Positions 32,941 through 41,567 of a stretch of DNA of 64,000 nucleotides are shown here, piece after piece. The stretch spans positions 186,001 to 250,000 of the forward strand of contig JBPOEY010000001.1 in NCBI GenBank assembly GCA_051251645.1, in the 5' to 3' direction. This stretch comes from Litorimonas sp051251645 (GTDB lineage: Bacteria; Pseudomonadota; Alphaproteobacteria; Caulobacterales; Maricaulaceae). The first letter of the stretch is position 1, and each line of letters starts with the position of its first letter. A model generated the notes under the pieces. It was not told the origin of the DNA and ran no database searches. It was given only the letters and a program-made list of their open reading frames with translations. Both the position numbers and the translations under genes were made by a program.

Positions 32941-33143
32941 GCGTCCAGGTTTTGCGGGCTTTCCTTATCGCGGTTCGTCTGCGCAGAGCGTGCGCGGTCA
33001 CCCAAATTTTGAGGGTCGATGGGCTTAAAGCCACTATCAAAAACACACAGTATTATTCGGAATGGCGGTCTGATAATTGCAACGCCTTCGGCGGATCCGA
33101 TCCGTTCAGGTTCTGTGCAGGGAGACAACTGCTAATAGGGTTC

Positions 33144-33166
33144 CCTTAACGCTGGTCGTGTTAAGG
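33144..33166. promoter_or_regulatory. Inverted repeat upstream of the SUMF1-like gene
   Basis: CCTTAAC at 33144-33150 and GTTAAGG at 33160-33166 form a perfect 7-base inverted repeat with a 9-base spacer, 63 bp upstream of the GTG start. It could bind a dimeric regulator; the TTAA half-sites are 11 bases apart, not the 7 required by CtrA. The rest of the 288-bp spacer (32941-33228) has no convincing gene; a 63-codon minus-strand frame at 32937-33128 is not supported. Confidence 0.35.
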
Positions 33167-33228
33167 TGTTGTGATTAGAGGCAGTCTACGTTTTGGTTGG
33201 GGAGGCAAGACTGACGTTGGAGGATTTC

Positions 33229-34179
33229 GTGAGATTTGGTCTCGTAAAATTAAGTGTGATGAGCGCGGCGGCTTTGGTCGGCGTTGTTGGTCTGGGCGCG
33301 CTCGGCGGAATGGCCGATGTGGCTGTCGCCCAAAGTGCCGACCCCTATATTAACGCGATTGATGATCGTCCGGCGGCGCGCTTGCGCCGTTCACGTGAGC
33401 GCGATCAAGGCTCAGCTCCGAAACCGCCCGTTCGACCTGAAGGCGTGCCAGAAATGGTTGTCATTCAGCCCGGAACATTTCTAATGGGCAGCCCGCAAAA
33501 TCAACCGAAACGGGACCGCAATGAGGGTCCACAAATTCCGGTCTCAATCGATTATGCGTTCGAAATTGGGCGCTATGAAGTCACCTTCAATGACTGGAAT
33601 CTCTGTGTGAAAGAGGGAGGCTGCAACGGGTACAGGCCGAGTGATAATGGTTGGGGTAAGGGCAAACGCCCGGTCACCAACATTAGTTACGAAGACATTG
33701 AAAGCTATATTCAGTGGATCAATAATAAGACCGGTTTGGTCTACCGCTTACCGTCCGAAGCCGAATGGGAATATGTCGCTCGCGCGGGGCAGCAACTGCC
33801 GTTCTCAACGGGATCAGGCCGCGCGATCAGTGACCGCCACGCCAATTTTAATGGCAAGTTCCCCTATGGCCCCAATGCGCAAACGGGTGACTATATTCGC
33901 AAAACTGTCCCCGTAGGCAGTTACCCAGCCAATAGTTTTGGGGTCCACGATATTCACGGCAATGTCTATGAATTCGTCAGCGACTGCTATGTCGCGGGTC
34001 ATTCCGGTAATCCGGGTGATGGGTCTCCACGCCGTGACGGCGACTGTGATGCGCGCATTATCCGCGGCGGATCTTGGGTCACGCATGGCTATCAGATGCG
34101 CGCGGCGAAGCGCCTGCGCTATACCAAAGAACATCGCTATGATGATTTCGGCTTCCGCCTGGCGCGAACACTCGGTTAG
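33229..34179 (+). CDS. SUMF1/formylglycine-generating-enzyme-like exported protein
   Basis: A 316-residue exported protein. Signal peptide MRFGLVKLSVMSAAALVGVVG ending near VAVAQSA, a short basic Pro-rich linker, then an FGE-sulfatase fold: EMVVIQPGTFLMGSP, YEVTFNDWNLCVKEG, VTNISYEDIESYIQWINNKTG, YRLPSEAEWEYVARAG, NSFGVHDIHGNVYEFVSD and the RIIRGGSWVTHGYQMRAAKRLR...DFGFRLA end. The catalytic cysteine pair of true FGE is absent in the RAAKRLR region, so it is probably a structural or binding member. GTG 33229 has GGAGG six bases upstream. Confidence 0.85.
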   Translation: MRFGLVKLSVMSAAALVGVVGLGALGGMADVAVAQSADPYINAIDDRPAARLRRSRERDQGSAPKPPVRPEGVPEMVVIQPGTFLMGSPQNQPKRDRNEGPQIPVSIDYAFEIGRYEVTFNDWNLCVKEGGCNGYRPSDNGWGKGKRPVTNISYEDIESYIQWINNKTGLVYRLPSEAEWEYVARAGQQLPFSTGSGRAISDRHANFNGKFPYGPNAQTGDYIRKTVPVGSYPANSFGVHDIHGNVYEFVSDCYVAGHSGNPGDGSPRRDGDCDARIIRGGSWVTHGYQMRAAKRLRYTKEHRYDDFGFRLARTLG

Positions 34180-34205
34180 GCCCCGCTTATAATCTTTCAA
34201 TTTTG

Positions 34206-34229
34206 AAGCGCCTTTCGGGGCGCTTTTTC
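34206..34229 (+). terminator. Rho-independent terminator after the SUMF1-like gene
   Basis: AAGCGCC-TTTCGG-GGCGCTT followed by a T-run. The stem starts 27 bases after the SUMF1-like stop. Confidence 0.85.
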
Positions 34230-34265
34230 TTTGCGGTTACTGCGTGTGGCGGTCATAGATCAGCG

Positions 34266-35651
34266 ATGACCGAACCTCTGAAAACCGATTACCTCCTCAT
34301 TGGCGCCGGCGCGATGGGGATGGCCTTTGCGGATACGCTAGTGGCGGAAACCGACGCCAATATCGTGATTGTCGACCGCCATCCGCGACCGGGCGGTCAC
34401 TGGAATATCGCCTATCCCTTTGTTACCTTGCATCAACCGTCGAGCTTTTACGGCGTCGCGTCGCGTGAGCTGAGTGCCGGACGCATTGACGAAACGGGCT
34501 TTAATCAAGGTCTCGCCGACCTCGCGACTTTGCCTGAAATCCAAGCCTATTATGAGGCTGTCATGCGCGACACGCTGCTGCCGACCGGGCGCGTGACCTA
34601 TCTATCCAGCAGTGAATATCAGGGGGATGGCAAGGTCATGAATACGCGGTCGGGTAAGGTCAGTGAGGTGGAATTCGACACGCTCGTCGATGCGACCTAC
34701 TGGCAAAACGCCGTGCCCGCCAATCATACGCCGAGTTTTTCGGTTGGCGAGGGCGTGAACTTCATGCCGTGCGGCAATATCGCCGCGCTGGAGACGCCGC
34801 CTGCAGGTTACGTCATTATTGGCGGCGGTAAGACCGGGATTGATGCGCTGCTTTGGCTGTTAGAGCAGGGCGCGGACCCGGATCAGCTAACATGGATCGT
34901 GTCGCGCGATGGTTGGATGCATGACCGCGCCGCGACGCAACCGCGGCCCGAGTTTTTCAAGAAAACCATGGGCGTCCAAGCCGACGCGTTTGAAGCGATG
35001 GCGAATTCGACGGATCGCGATGATATGTATGACAGGCTAGAAGCCTGCGGTTATTTCGTCCGTCTCGACCCGACTGTGCGGCCGCAAATGTTCCACGCGC
35101 CGACGATCAGTCAGGCTGAGCTAGAGGTGCTCCGCACGATCAAAAATGTCGTTCGGCTTGGTCGTGTCAGTCATATTGGCGCGACCGAAATTACGCTGGC
35201 CCAAGGGACAATCCCGACCAGCCCCGATCATGTTCACGTCGATTGCTCGGCGTCCGCGGTACAAAACAAAAATACGACAGCCGTGTTCAAAAACGGCCGC
35301 ATCACCTTGCAGACTGTGCGCGCCTATCAGCCGACATTTTCCGCATCAATGATTGCCCACCTCGAAGGATTAGGTGGAACGGATGCGGATAAAAATTCCA
35401 AAGCGGGCGTTGTGCCGCTGCCCGATACGCTGGATGATTTCGTGCGCATGCAAGCGGCGAATATGATGAACCAAGCGATTTGGGGACAGGATAAAGAGCT
35501 ACAACGGTGGATCCGCGCCAATCGCCTTGACGGTTTTTCGGGCCTGATCCGCAGTGCCGATATGGACGATCCCGAAGTCGTCGCGATCCTGACTAAGCTG
35601 CGCAAAAACGCGATGCCTGCCGCGATGAAACTACAGAGTTTTCTGCGTTAG
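34266..35651 (+). CDS. FAD/NAD(P)-dependent oxidoreductase
   Basis: A 461-residue flavoprotein with two Rossmann motifs: LLIGAGAMGMAFADTL at the N-terminus for FAD (followed by an acidic strand end IVIVDRHPRPGGHWNI) and VIIGGGKTGIDALLWLLEQGADP at about residue 180. It resembles flavin monooxygenase-like or amine/ketone oxidoreductases, but the substrate is unknown. ATG 34266 (MTEPLK) was chosen because the longer frame starts inside the terminator. Its stop overlaps that of the convergent Sel1-repeat gene. Confidence 0.75.
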   Translation: MTEPLKTDYLLIGAGAMGMAFADTLVAETDANIVIVDRHPRPGGHWNIAYPFVTLHQPSSFYGVASRELSAGRIDETGFNQGLADLATLPEIQAYYEAVMRDTLLPTGRVTYLSSSEYQGDGKVMNTRSGKVSEVEFDTLVDATYWQNAVPANHTPSFSVGEGVNFMPCGNIAALETPPAGYVIIGGGKTGIDALLWLLEQGADPDQLTWIVSRDGWMHDRAATQPRPEFFKKTMGVQADAFEAMANSTDRDDMYDRLEACGYFVRLDPTVRPQMFHAPTISQAELEVLRTIKNVVRLGRVSHIGATEITLAQGTIPTSPDHVHVDCSASAVQNKNTTAVFKNGRITLQTVRAYQPTFSASMIAHLEGLGGTDADKNSKAGVVPLPDTLDDFVRMQAANMMNQAIWGQDKELQRWIRANRLDGFSGLIRSADMDDPEVVAILTKLRKNAMPAAMKLQSFLR

Positions 35652-36712
35652 CCTGCAATAAGCCGCGCTTTCGCCGCCGCCAGAATCTCTGGGTCGACAT
35701 TCTCCTCTAACCGCTGACGTAATACCGCGCGGTCTTCTTGATAATCATCGACCGTGCTTTCGCCCGATTTTAACAGCCAATAATAAGCCTCGCCAAAATC
35801 TTGCGCGAGGCCTTCGCCTTTGGCGAGGGTGAAGGCGTAGAGAAACATGCCTTCGGTATCACCCGCTTCGGCGGATTGGCGAAACCAATCTGCGGCTTGC
35901 ATGGCATCGCGCGGCACGCCGGCACCCTGATAGACAAGGAGCCCATAATCCGCTTGCGCGGCGGCATGACCCGCGCGGGCCGCTGTGGCGAGCCAATAGG
36001 CCGAGCGTTCCTCATCCGGGCGAATTTCAAACGCTTGGGCATACATAATGCCGGCCGCATAAGCGGCGTCGGCGTCGCCCGCTTCTGCGGCTTGTTCGTA
36101 AAGGTCCAGCGCCTTTTTCGGGTCGCTTTCAAGATAAGTGTCAGCCAGTCGTTTTGTGGCGCTCTTGTCGAAAGAGGCGATGGCGCGTTCCAGGAGTTCG
36201 CGTTCGCTGTCCGCGCTTTTGGGGACACCGCGCCCTGTGCGCGTCATGTCGGCGAGCACGCGCGTTGCGTCAACGCGTCCGGCCTCAGAGGCGCGGAGCA
36301 GATAGGCATAGGCATCATCATCGGTAAGGCCTGCCTCGCCATTCAACGCCATGTCACCGAGCGCAACGAGCGCGTCCGGATGGCTGCGGGCGGCCCCCAT
36401 TTCATAATAGCGACGGGCGTCTTTAAGGTTGACGGCTCCGGCTTCGCCGTTGCGCAAAATATGCCCGACCATCACGGCCGCTTCGAGGCTGCCTGCTTTG
36501 GCCGCAGTTTTGCCAAGGCTGAGCGCGCGCGAGAAATTACGCGTTTGGTAAGCGTTAAGCGCCGTGTCGAAATCAGCAGAGGCTTGGACAGAATTATTGG
36601 CGGGGACGTTGGCTTGCGCGCTCGAATAGGTCTGACTTAGTCCGAGTGAGAGGCCAAACACAGCGATGAGAGCAAGCGCACGGCTGCGGCGGGTCCGTCG
36701 GAATATTGCCAC
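35648..36712 (-). CDS. Sel1-repeat (TPR-like) exported protein
   Basis: A 354-residue protein with a signal peptide (ALALIAVFGLSLGL ... SSAQA) and a series of Sel1-like repeats of about 36 residues, for example DALVALGDMALNGEAGLTDDDAYAYLLRASEAG, ADAAYAAGIMYAQAFEIRPDEERSAYWLATAARAGHAAAQADYGLLVYQGAGVPRDAMQAADWFRQSAEAGDTEGM. Such proteins act as periplasmic scaffolds. GTG 36712 gives a normal signal peptide but overlaps the upstream thiE gene by 76 bases; its ribosome site is weak, so the exact start is uncertain. Confidence 0.8.
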   Translation of the reverse strand: MAIFRRTRRSRALALIAVFGLSLGLSQTYSSAQANVPANNSVQASADFDTALNAYQTRNFSRALSLGKTAAKAGSLEAAVMVGHILRNGEAGAVNLKDARRYYEMGAARSHPDALVALGDMALNGEAGLTDDDAYAYLLRASEAGRVDATRVLADMTRTGRGVPKSADSERELLERAIASFDKSATKRLADTYLESDPKKALDLYEQAAEAGDADAAYAAGIMYAQAFEIRPDEERSAYWLATAARAGHAAAQADYGLLVYQGAGVPRDAMQAADWFRQSAEAGDTEGMFLYAFTLAKGEGLAQDFGEAYYWLLKSGESTVDDYQEDRAVLRQRLEENVDPEILAAAKARLIAG

Positions 36713-37293
36713 ACGCCCGCCGAGACCGCGATAAAATCCGCGCCCGCGTCGATCACGGATTTGGCATTCTCCGGTGTGATTCCGCCAATCGCGACCACCG
36801 GCGTTTCCATTGCATGTTGCCACCACGACAAAATCTCCAGTTCGGCGCGGGTCTTTGGCTCTTTCGTCGTCGTTTCAAAGAACGCGCCGAAAGCGACATA
36901 ATCCGCCCCTGCGCCCGCCGCTTCAAAGGCGAGCTGTTTTGAATTGTGGCAGGTCACGCCAATAATGGCATCCCCGCCCAACAGTTCTCGCGATGACAAA
37001 TAGTCCATATCCTCTTGGCCGATATGCACGCCGTCAGCGCCAATTTGGTCAACAAGGTCCGGTCGGTCATTGAGGATGACGGCGACACCGAAACGCTGAG
37101 CCAAGGCACAGATAGGTGTGGCTGCCTGAACCAATGCTGAATCGTCCAAGTCTTTAAGCCGAATTTGCAGACAGGCCACGGGCGCGGCAGTGAGCGCGCT
37201 TTCTAGCACAGCCAAAAACGCCTCCACATCTTCAATCACGGGGGGGGTGATGAGATAAATCTGGCAGTTTGTTTCGGGATTTGGGCTCGGCAT
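36637..37293 (-). CDS. thiE: Thiamine-phosphate synthase ThiE
   Basis: A 218-residue TIM-barrel enzyme that couples HMP-diphosphate and HET-phosphate to thiamine phosphate. Visible motifs are CLQIRLKDLDD, VILNDRPDLVDQIGADGVHIGQEDM, IIGVTCHNSKQLAFEAAGAGADYVAFGAFFETTTK and VAIGGITPENAKSVIDAGADFIAVSAGVW. Length is usual for the family. No other thiamine gene is adjacent and no TPP riboswitch was recognised in the 124-bp upstream spacer. Confidence 0.9.
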   Translation of the reverse strand: MPSPNPETNCQIYLITPPVIEDVEAFLAVLESALTAAPVACLQIRLKDLDDSALVQAATPICALAQRFGVAVILNDRPDLVDQIGADGVHIGQEDMDYLSSRELLGGDAIIGVTCHNSKQLAFEAAGAGADYVAFGAFFETTTKEPKTRAELEILSWWQHAMETPVVAIGGITPENAKSVIDAGADFIAVSAGVWQYSDGPAAAVRLLSSLCLASHSD

Positions 37294-37417
37294 ACAGAGC
37301 TGCTAGTGTGCCTGCCATTCGGGCGCAAGCGGGCAAAGCCGATCCGCCTGTTCGATTTTGCTTCACAGCGGCGATCTCCTCGCCCAAAGTCACTCTAATT
37401 ACGATGAGGGACTGTCC

Positions 37418-39799
37418 ATGCGCTTTTTCATTCCAGCTTTATTTTGCTTGATAATGGCTGCTTGCCAGCCTGTCAGTGATGGCGGTTCTGACCCGCTTTC
37501 CGGGTTGGACGCGCGCGCAGGGTTTATTGACCTCTATGTTGACGTCGATGACGGCAAAGTTCTGGCGCGGCTCCCCGAAGCCAGCGATGACGGTGTCGCC
37601 TTACAAGCCATCCACACGGCGCGGCTGACATCGGGCCTCGGATCTAATCCCGTTGGGCTAGATCGTGGCTGGGGCGATAGCGGCAAGATCGTGATCTTTC
37701 GCCAACGCGGCAATAAGGTCGTGCTGGAACAGCCAAACCTCCGCTACCGCGCCTCGCCAGATAACCCGCTCGAAGAACGCGCCGTAGCCGAGAGCTTTGC
37801 GCCGTCTTTCCTTGCGAGTTTTGACATTGTCAGCCGTGAAGGCGGGTTGGTCATTGATATGACGGACTTCCTGCGCAGTGATGTGTTGGGCTTACAGCAA
37901 TATCTCAAAGACGCGGATCAAGGCAGCTTTTCCGTACAAGCGGACCGCACCTTTATCGACACGGATAATGTGTTCAGTTTTCCGGATAACGCCGAGTTCG
38001 ACATTTTCTTCACACTGGAGACAGAAGACGCAGGCCGCGAAGTCGCGACGACAGCGGCCAATGGCAAAACCGCTACCTTGATCCAGCACCATAGTTTTGT
38101 ACGCCTCCCCGACGATGGCTATGTGCCGCTGATCTCTGATCCGCGCGCGGCGGCGATCGAAGACGTCCATTATGACTATAGTGCGCCTCTCTCGGCCCCG
38201 ATTGAGACGCGGCTGGCGCGGCGTTACCGTTTGCAGAAAGATGCGGACGGCAACACGATCAAACCGATCGTCGTCTATATTGACGGCGGTGCGCCAGAAC
38301 CGATCCGCAGCGCGCTGGTCGAAGGCGCGCAGTGGTGGGGCGAGGCGTTTGCTGAGGCCGGCTATCCCGATGGCTACCGCGTCGAGATTCTCCCTGATGA
38401 TGTTCACCCGCTTGATGTGCGCTACACGGTTGTGCAGTGGGTTCACCGTCAAACGCGCGGCTGGTCCTATGGCGGCGGTGTCTCTGATCCGCGCACGGGC
38501 GAAATGCTCAAAGGCCATGTGAACCTCGGGTCTTTACGCGTGCGCCAGGACCGGATGATTTTCGAGGGCCTGCTTGGGGCTGGCAAGACGGATAGCGGTG
38601 ATGCGGATGATCCCGTCCAACTCGCGCTGATGCGTATCCGGCAGCTCTCGGCCCACGAGATTGGTCATTCACTCGGCTTTATGCATAACTTTGCGGGCAG
38701 CTCGGACGATAAAGCCACGGTCATGGATTATCCGGCGATGGACGTCCGGCTCGTCGATGGTCAGCTTGATCTGTCCAACGTTTACGGCGTCGGCATTGGT
38801 GAGTGGGACAAAGTTACAGCCAATTGGCTCTATGGTGATCACACGGATGCACAGCGCGACGCCATTCTGGACGACGCCTATGCGCGCGGCCTGTCTTATG
38901 TCGCGGATAGCGACGGGCGCGGGGTTGGCTCAGGTCATCCCGACGGTAGCGTCTGGGACAATGGCACGGATGCCGTGGAAAGCCTGCGTAATGTCATGGC
39001 TGTTCGCGCCTATGCATTGGCGCGCTTTGGGCCAGACAATCTCTCACCCGGTTGGAACCAAGCGGATCTTAACGCGGCGATCGTTCCGCTTTACCTCTAT
39101 CACCGTTTCCAGACCGCGGCAGCGGCCAAATCAATCGGCGGAGTGCGGTTTGATTACGGCGCTGTGGGAGACGCGATGGAAGCCGAAATCGTCGCGCCAG
39201 CAGTGCAACGCGACGCGCTTCGCGCCGTCTTGGCCACGCTGGACCCACAAGCGCTGGATATTCCAGACAGTGTTTTGAACCATCTGACCCCGCGTCTTGG
39301 AACTTTTTCCTTTGCGGATAATGACCGCGAGCTGTTCCGCAAGACCGCTTATCCGGCGTTCGACGTTGTGGCTGCAGCCGATACGGCGGCGGACTTCACT
39401 TTCGATGTATTGCTGCACCCGCAGCGGCTCAACCGTCTGGTCGAATTCCACCGCCGCGATTCCGCGAATCCTGGGATTGATGAAATCATGGCCGCGACCC
39501 GCACGACAGTGATGGGCTTCCCCCGCGAAGGACGGCAGGGCGAAATCGCCAATGTCGTGCGCGCGCGTCTGGCCTATTCACTGGCTGTGTTGGCGGCAGG
39601 CGATCACCCGCCCGCCATCCGAGCGGCGGCTGACGCAACGCTAGACCGGATGCGCGTGAGTTTGGCGGCCGCCGTCGAGCGTGAGGACCGTTGGCTGGCG
39701 GACGAAATCACGCGCTTGCAAACGGCACCTCGGACTGGATCTGCGGTGATTCCTGCGCCCAAAGCGCTCCCGCCCGGCAGCCCGATCGGCGGGCAATAA
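37418..39799 (+). CDS. Zinc-dependent metalloprotease (DUF5117 type), lipoprotein
   Basis: A 793-residue exported protein. Signal peptide MRFFIPALFCLIMAAC with lipobox, an N-terminal DUF5118/5117-like domain (ARLPEASDDGVALQAIHTARLTSGLGSNPVGLDRG), and a metzincin-type zinc site HEIGHSLGFMHNFAGSS followed by MDYPAMDVRL as the Met-turn-like segment. These large periplasmic or surface proteases are widespread in marine bacteria; substrates are unknown. ATG 37418 has GAGGG 8 bases upstream. GFA gene follows after 3 bp. Confidence 0.88.
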   Translation: MRFFIPALFCLIMAACQPVSDGGSDPLSGLDARAGFIDLYVDVDDGKVLARLPEASDDGVALQAIHTARLTSGLGSNPVGLDRGWGDSGKIVIFRQRGNKVVLEQPNLRYRASPDNPLEERAVAESFAPSFLASFDIVSREGGLVIDMTDFLRSDVLGLQQYLKDADQGSFSVQADRTFIDTDNVFSFPDNAEFDIFFTLETEDAGREVATTAANGKTATLIQHHSFVRLPDDGYVPLISDPRAAAIEDVHYDYSAPLSAPIETRLARRYRLQKDADGNTIKPIVVYIDGGAPEPIRSALVEGAQWWGEAFAEAGYPDGYRVEILPDDVHPLDVRYTVVQWVHRQTRGWSYGGGVSDPRTGEMLKGHVNLGSLRVRQDRMIFEGLLGAGKTDSGDADDPVQLALMRIRQLSAHEIGHSLGFMHNFAGSSDDKATVMDYPAMDVRLVDGQLDLSNVYGVGIGEWDKVTANWLYGDHTDAQRDAILDDAYARGLSYVADSDGRGVGSGHPDGSVWDNGTDAVESLRNVMAVRAYALARFGPDNLSPGWNQADLNAAIVPLYLYHRFQTAAAAKSIGGVRFDYGAVGDAMEAEIVAPAVQRDALRAVLATLDPQALDIPDSVLNHLTPRLGTFSFADNDRELFRKTAYPAFDVVAAADTAADFTFDVLLHPQRLNRLVEFHRRDSANPGIDEIMAATRTTVMGFPREGRQGEIANVVRARLAYSLAVLAAGDHPPAIRAAADATLDRMRVSLAAAVEREDRWLADEITRLQTAPRTGSAVIPAPKALPPGSPIGGQ

Positions 39800-39802
39800 G
39801 TC

Positions 39803-40186
39803 ATGCCGACCTATCAGGGTCAATGTCATTGTGGTGCCGTTCGGTTCGAGTTTGACGCGCCCGACCCAGTCGACGTCACGGATTGCAATTGCTCGCTTTG
39901 TGCGATGACCGGATATGAGCATGTGTTTGTCGACGCGGCAAATTTGCGGTTTTTGTCTGGGCGCGATGCGCTAAAATCCTATCAGTTTGGCTCGATGACG
40001 GCGGATCATCTGTTTTGTGGCACGTGCGGGATTAAACCCCTTTATCGTCCGCGCAGCCATCCGAACGGTTGGAGCGTCAATGCGCGCTGTGTCGACGGCC
40101 TCACAATTGCGCGCAGAATAGCGTTTGACGGGCAGAATTGGGATCAAAATATTCGGGGTTTGCGCGATGATCTCGGCGATCAATGA
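39803..40186 (+). CDS. GFA family zinc protein
   Basis: A 127-residue protein of the GFA (glutathione-dependent formaldehyde-activating-like) fold. Zinc-binding cysteines are in GQCHCGAVRFEF, DCNCSLCAMTG and FCGTCGIKPLYRPRSHP. The archetype Gfa was first described as speeding the formaldehyde-glutathione reaction, but most members have no proven activity. It begins 3 bp after the metalloprotease stop, so it is probably in that operon. Confidence 0.85.
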   Translation: MPTYQGQCHCGAVRFEFDAPDPVDVTDCNCSLCAMTGYEHVFVDAANLRFLSGRDALKSYQFGSMTADHLFCGTCGIKPLYRPRSHPNGWSVNARCVDGLTIARRIAFDGQNWDQNIRGLRDDLGDQ

Positions 40187-40229
40187 TTTCGTTGCGTGAC
40201 AGCGGAACCCGATCCGCTAAAGCGCGGTC

Positions 40230-41081
40230 ATGACCAAGCCCTCCTTCCAGCCGATTTCCGGCCTTGCCGATATTGCTTTCGAATATGACGCGATTTTCTG
40301 TGATATTTGGGGCGTCGTGCATAATGGCCGTCGGCCCAATTTTGCGGCCTGTGGGGCGCTAGAGCGGTACCGGGACGAGATTGGTCCGGTCGTGCTCATG
40401 TCCAATACGTCTCGACCTAGCGCTTATGTGCCCGAAAGCTTCGCGCAGATCGAAATGCCGGACGGCTTTTTTGATGCCATCGTCACGTCTGGCGACGCGA
40501 TTGTGAATGAACTCGCGCGGCGCTCGCCGGGTCCGGCGTTCTTGATCGGAACGGTTGATGAGGAAGGCGAGGAGGGATTTGGCCTATTTGATCAAGTGCC
40601 AATGCATTTCGCGCAAATCGATGAGGCCGCTTTTGTTGTTTGCACCGGGCCGTATGATTATGACGATGACCCCGAAAGCTATACGGATTTATTGCAAGAT
40701 TTACTCGACCGCGAGTTGGAGATGGTGTGCACGAACCCCGACGTGAAAGTGCAAATCGAAGGTCGCGAAATTTGGTGTGCCGGCGCAATCGCGCAAGTCT
40801 ATGAACGTATGGGTGGCGATGTGGTCTATGGCGGCAAGCCCCACAAGCCAATCTATTATTTGGGCCGCGCTTGGTTGGAAGAAACGCTGGGTTATGCGCC
40901 CGAACGGATTCTAATGATTGGTGATAATCTCTTCACCGATGTCCTCGGCGCGCAGCGCGAAGGGATTGACTGCTTGTTCATACAAGACGGGCTTTACGGC
41001 AAAACCGCAGAAGAATTCCGAGCAATTTGTGAGAAAAACGGGCTCTCCGCGCGGTATCAACTGCCCGAACTCGCATGGTAA
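40230..41081 (+). CDS. HAD superfamily class IIA hydrolase (TIGR01459 type)
   Basis: A 283-residue HAD phosphatase of the NagD-like class IIA. Motif I FCDIWGVVHNG (Asp nucleophile followed by D replaced as in this subfamily), motif II VLMSNTSRP, motif III lysine in GGKPHKPIYYLG and motif IV ILMIGDNLFTDVLGAQREGI. The TIGR01459 group is alphaproteobacterial and regularly precedes MaoC and ribF, as here. The phosphorylated substrate is unknown, perhaps a nucleotide such as FMN-related compound given ribF nearby (inference). Confidence 0.88.
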   Translation: MTKPSFQPISGLADIAFEYDAIFCDIWGVVHNGRRPNFAACGALERYRDEIGPVVLMSNTSRPSAYVPESFAQIEMPDGFFDAIVTSGDAIVNELARRSPGPAFLIGTVDEEGEEGFGLFDQVPMHFAQIDEAAFVVCTGPYDYDDDPESYTDLLQDLLDRELEMVCTNPDVKVQIEGREIWCAGAIAQVYERMGGDVVYGGKPHKPIYYLGRAWLEETLGYAPERILMIGDNLFTDVLGAQREGIDCLFIQDGLYGKTAEEFRAICEKNGLSARYQLPELAW

Positions 41082-41127
41082 CGTGGCGCTTGCCTTTGAT
41101 GGGTCGCTCTTTGTATAGGCCAACGCC

Positions 41128-41562
41128 ATGAAAGACATTGTAAAATATTATCTCGAAGATCTCACCGTTGGTATGAGCGCGAGCACGACGGCGACGATTA
41201 CGGCTGAGATGATCGACACATTCGCTGACATTACAGGCGATCACAATCCAATCCACGTTGACGAAGACTATGCCAAGACCACGCAGTTTGGCGGCCGCAT
41301 CGCGCACGGGGCTTTGTCAGCGAGTTTTATTTCGGCTGTGCTTGGCAATGAATTGCCCGGACCGGGCGCGATCTTTGTTGAACTGAATCTCCGCTTCCGT
41401 AAGCCCGCCATGATTGGCGACGAAATCACAGCCGTCGCGACGGTGGATGAGATCAATGAGCGCACAGGTCGCGTGAAGATGAAATGTCATTGCGAAGTCA
41501 AAGGCGTGAAAATCTGCCGCGGTGATGCGGGCGTGTTTGTCTCAAAACGCCCCATTGACTAA
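41128..41562 (+). CDS. MaoC-like (R)-specific enoyl-CoA hydratase
   Basis: A 144-residue hotdog-fold hydratase. The catalytic motif FADITGDHNPIHVDEDYAKTTQFGGRIAHG contains the Asp and His of the PhaJ type and the overall length equals monomeric PhaJ. It would hydrate trans-2-enoyl-CoA to (R)-3-hydroxyacyl-CoA, feeding polyhydroxyalkanoate or other pathways. It is between the HAD gene and ribF, with only 5 bp to ribF. Confidence 0.88.
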   Translation: MKDIVKYYLEDLTVGMSASTTATITAEMIDTFADITGDHNPIHVDEDYAKTTQFGGRIAHGALSASFISAVLGNELPGPGAIFVELNLRFRKPAMIGDEITAVATVDEINERTGRVKMKCHCEVKGVKICRGDAGVFVSKRPID

Positions 41563-41567
41563 CCCCC

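Noticed and set aside
32937..33128. A 63-codon minus-strand frame in the spacer after the aldolase gene
   Set aside because: No good ribosome site and no recognisable family; it could be a remnant but is not supported.
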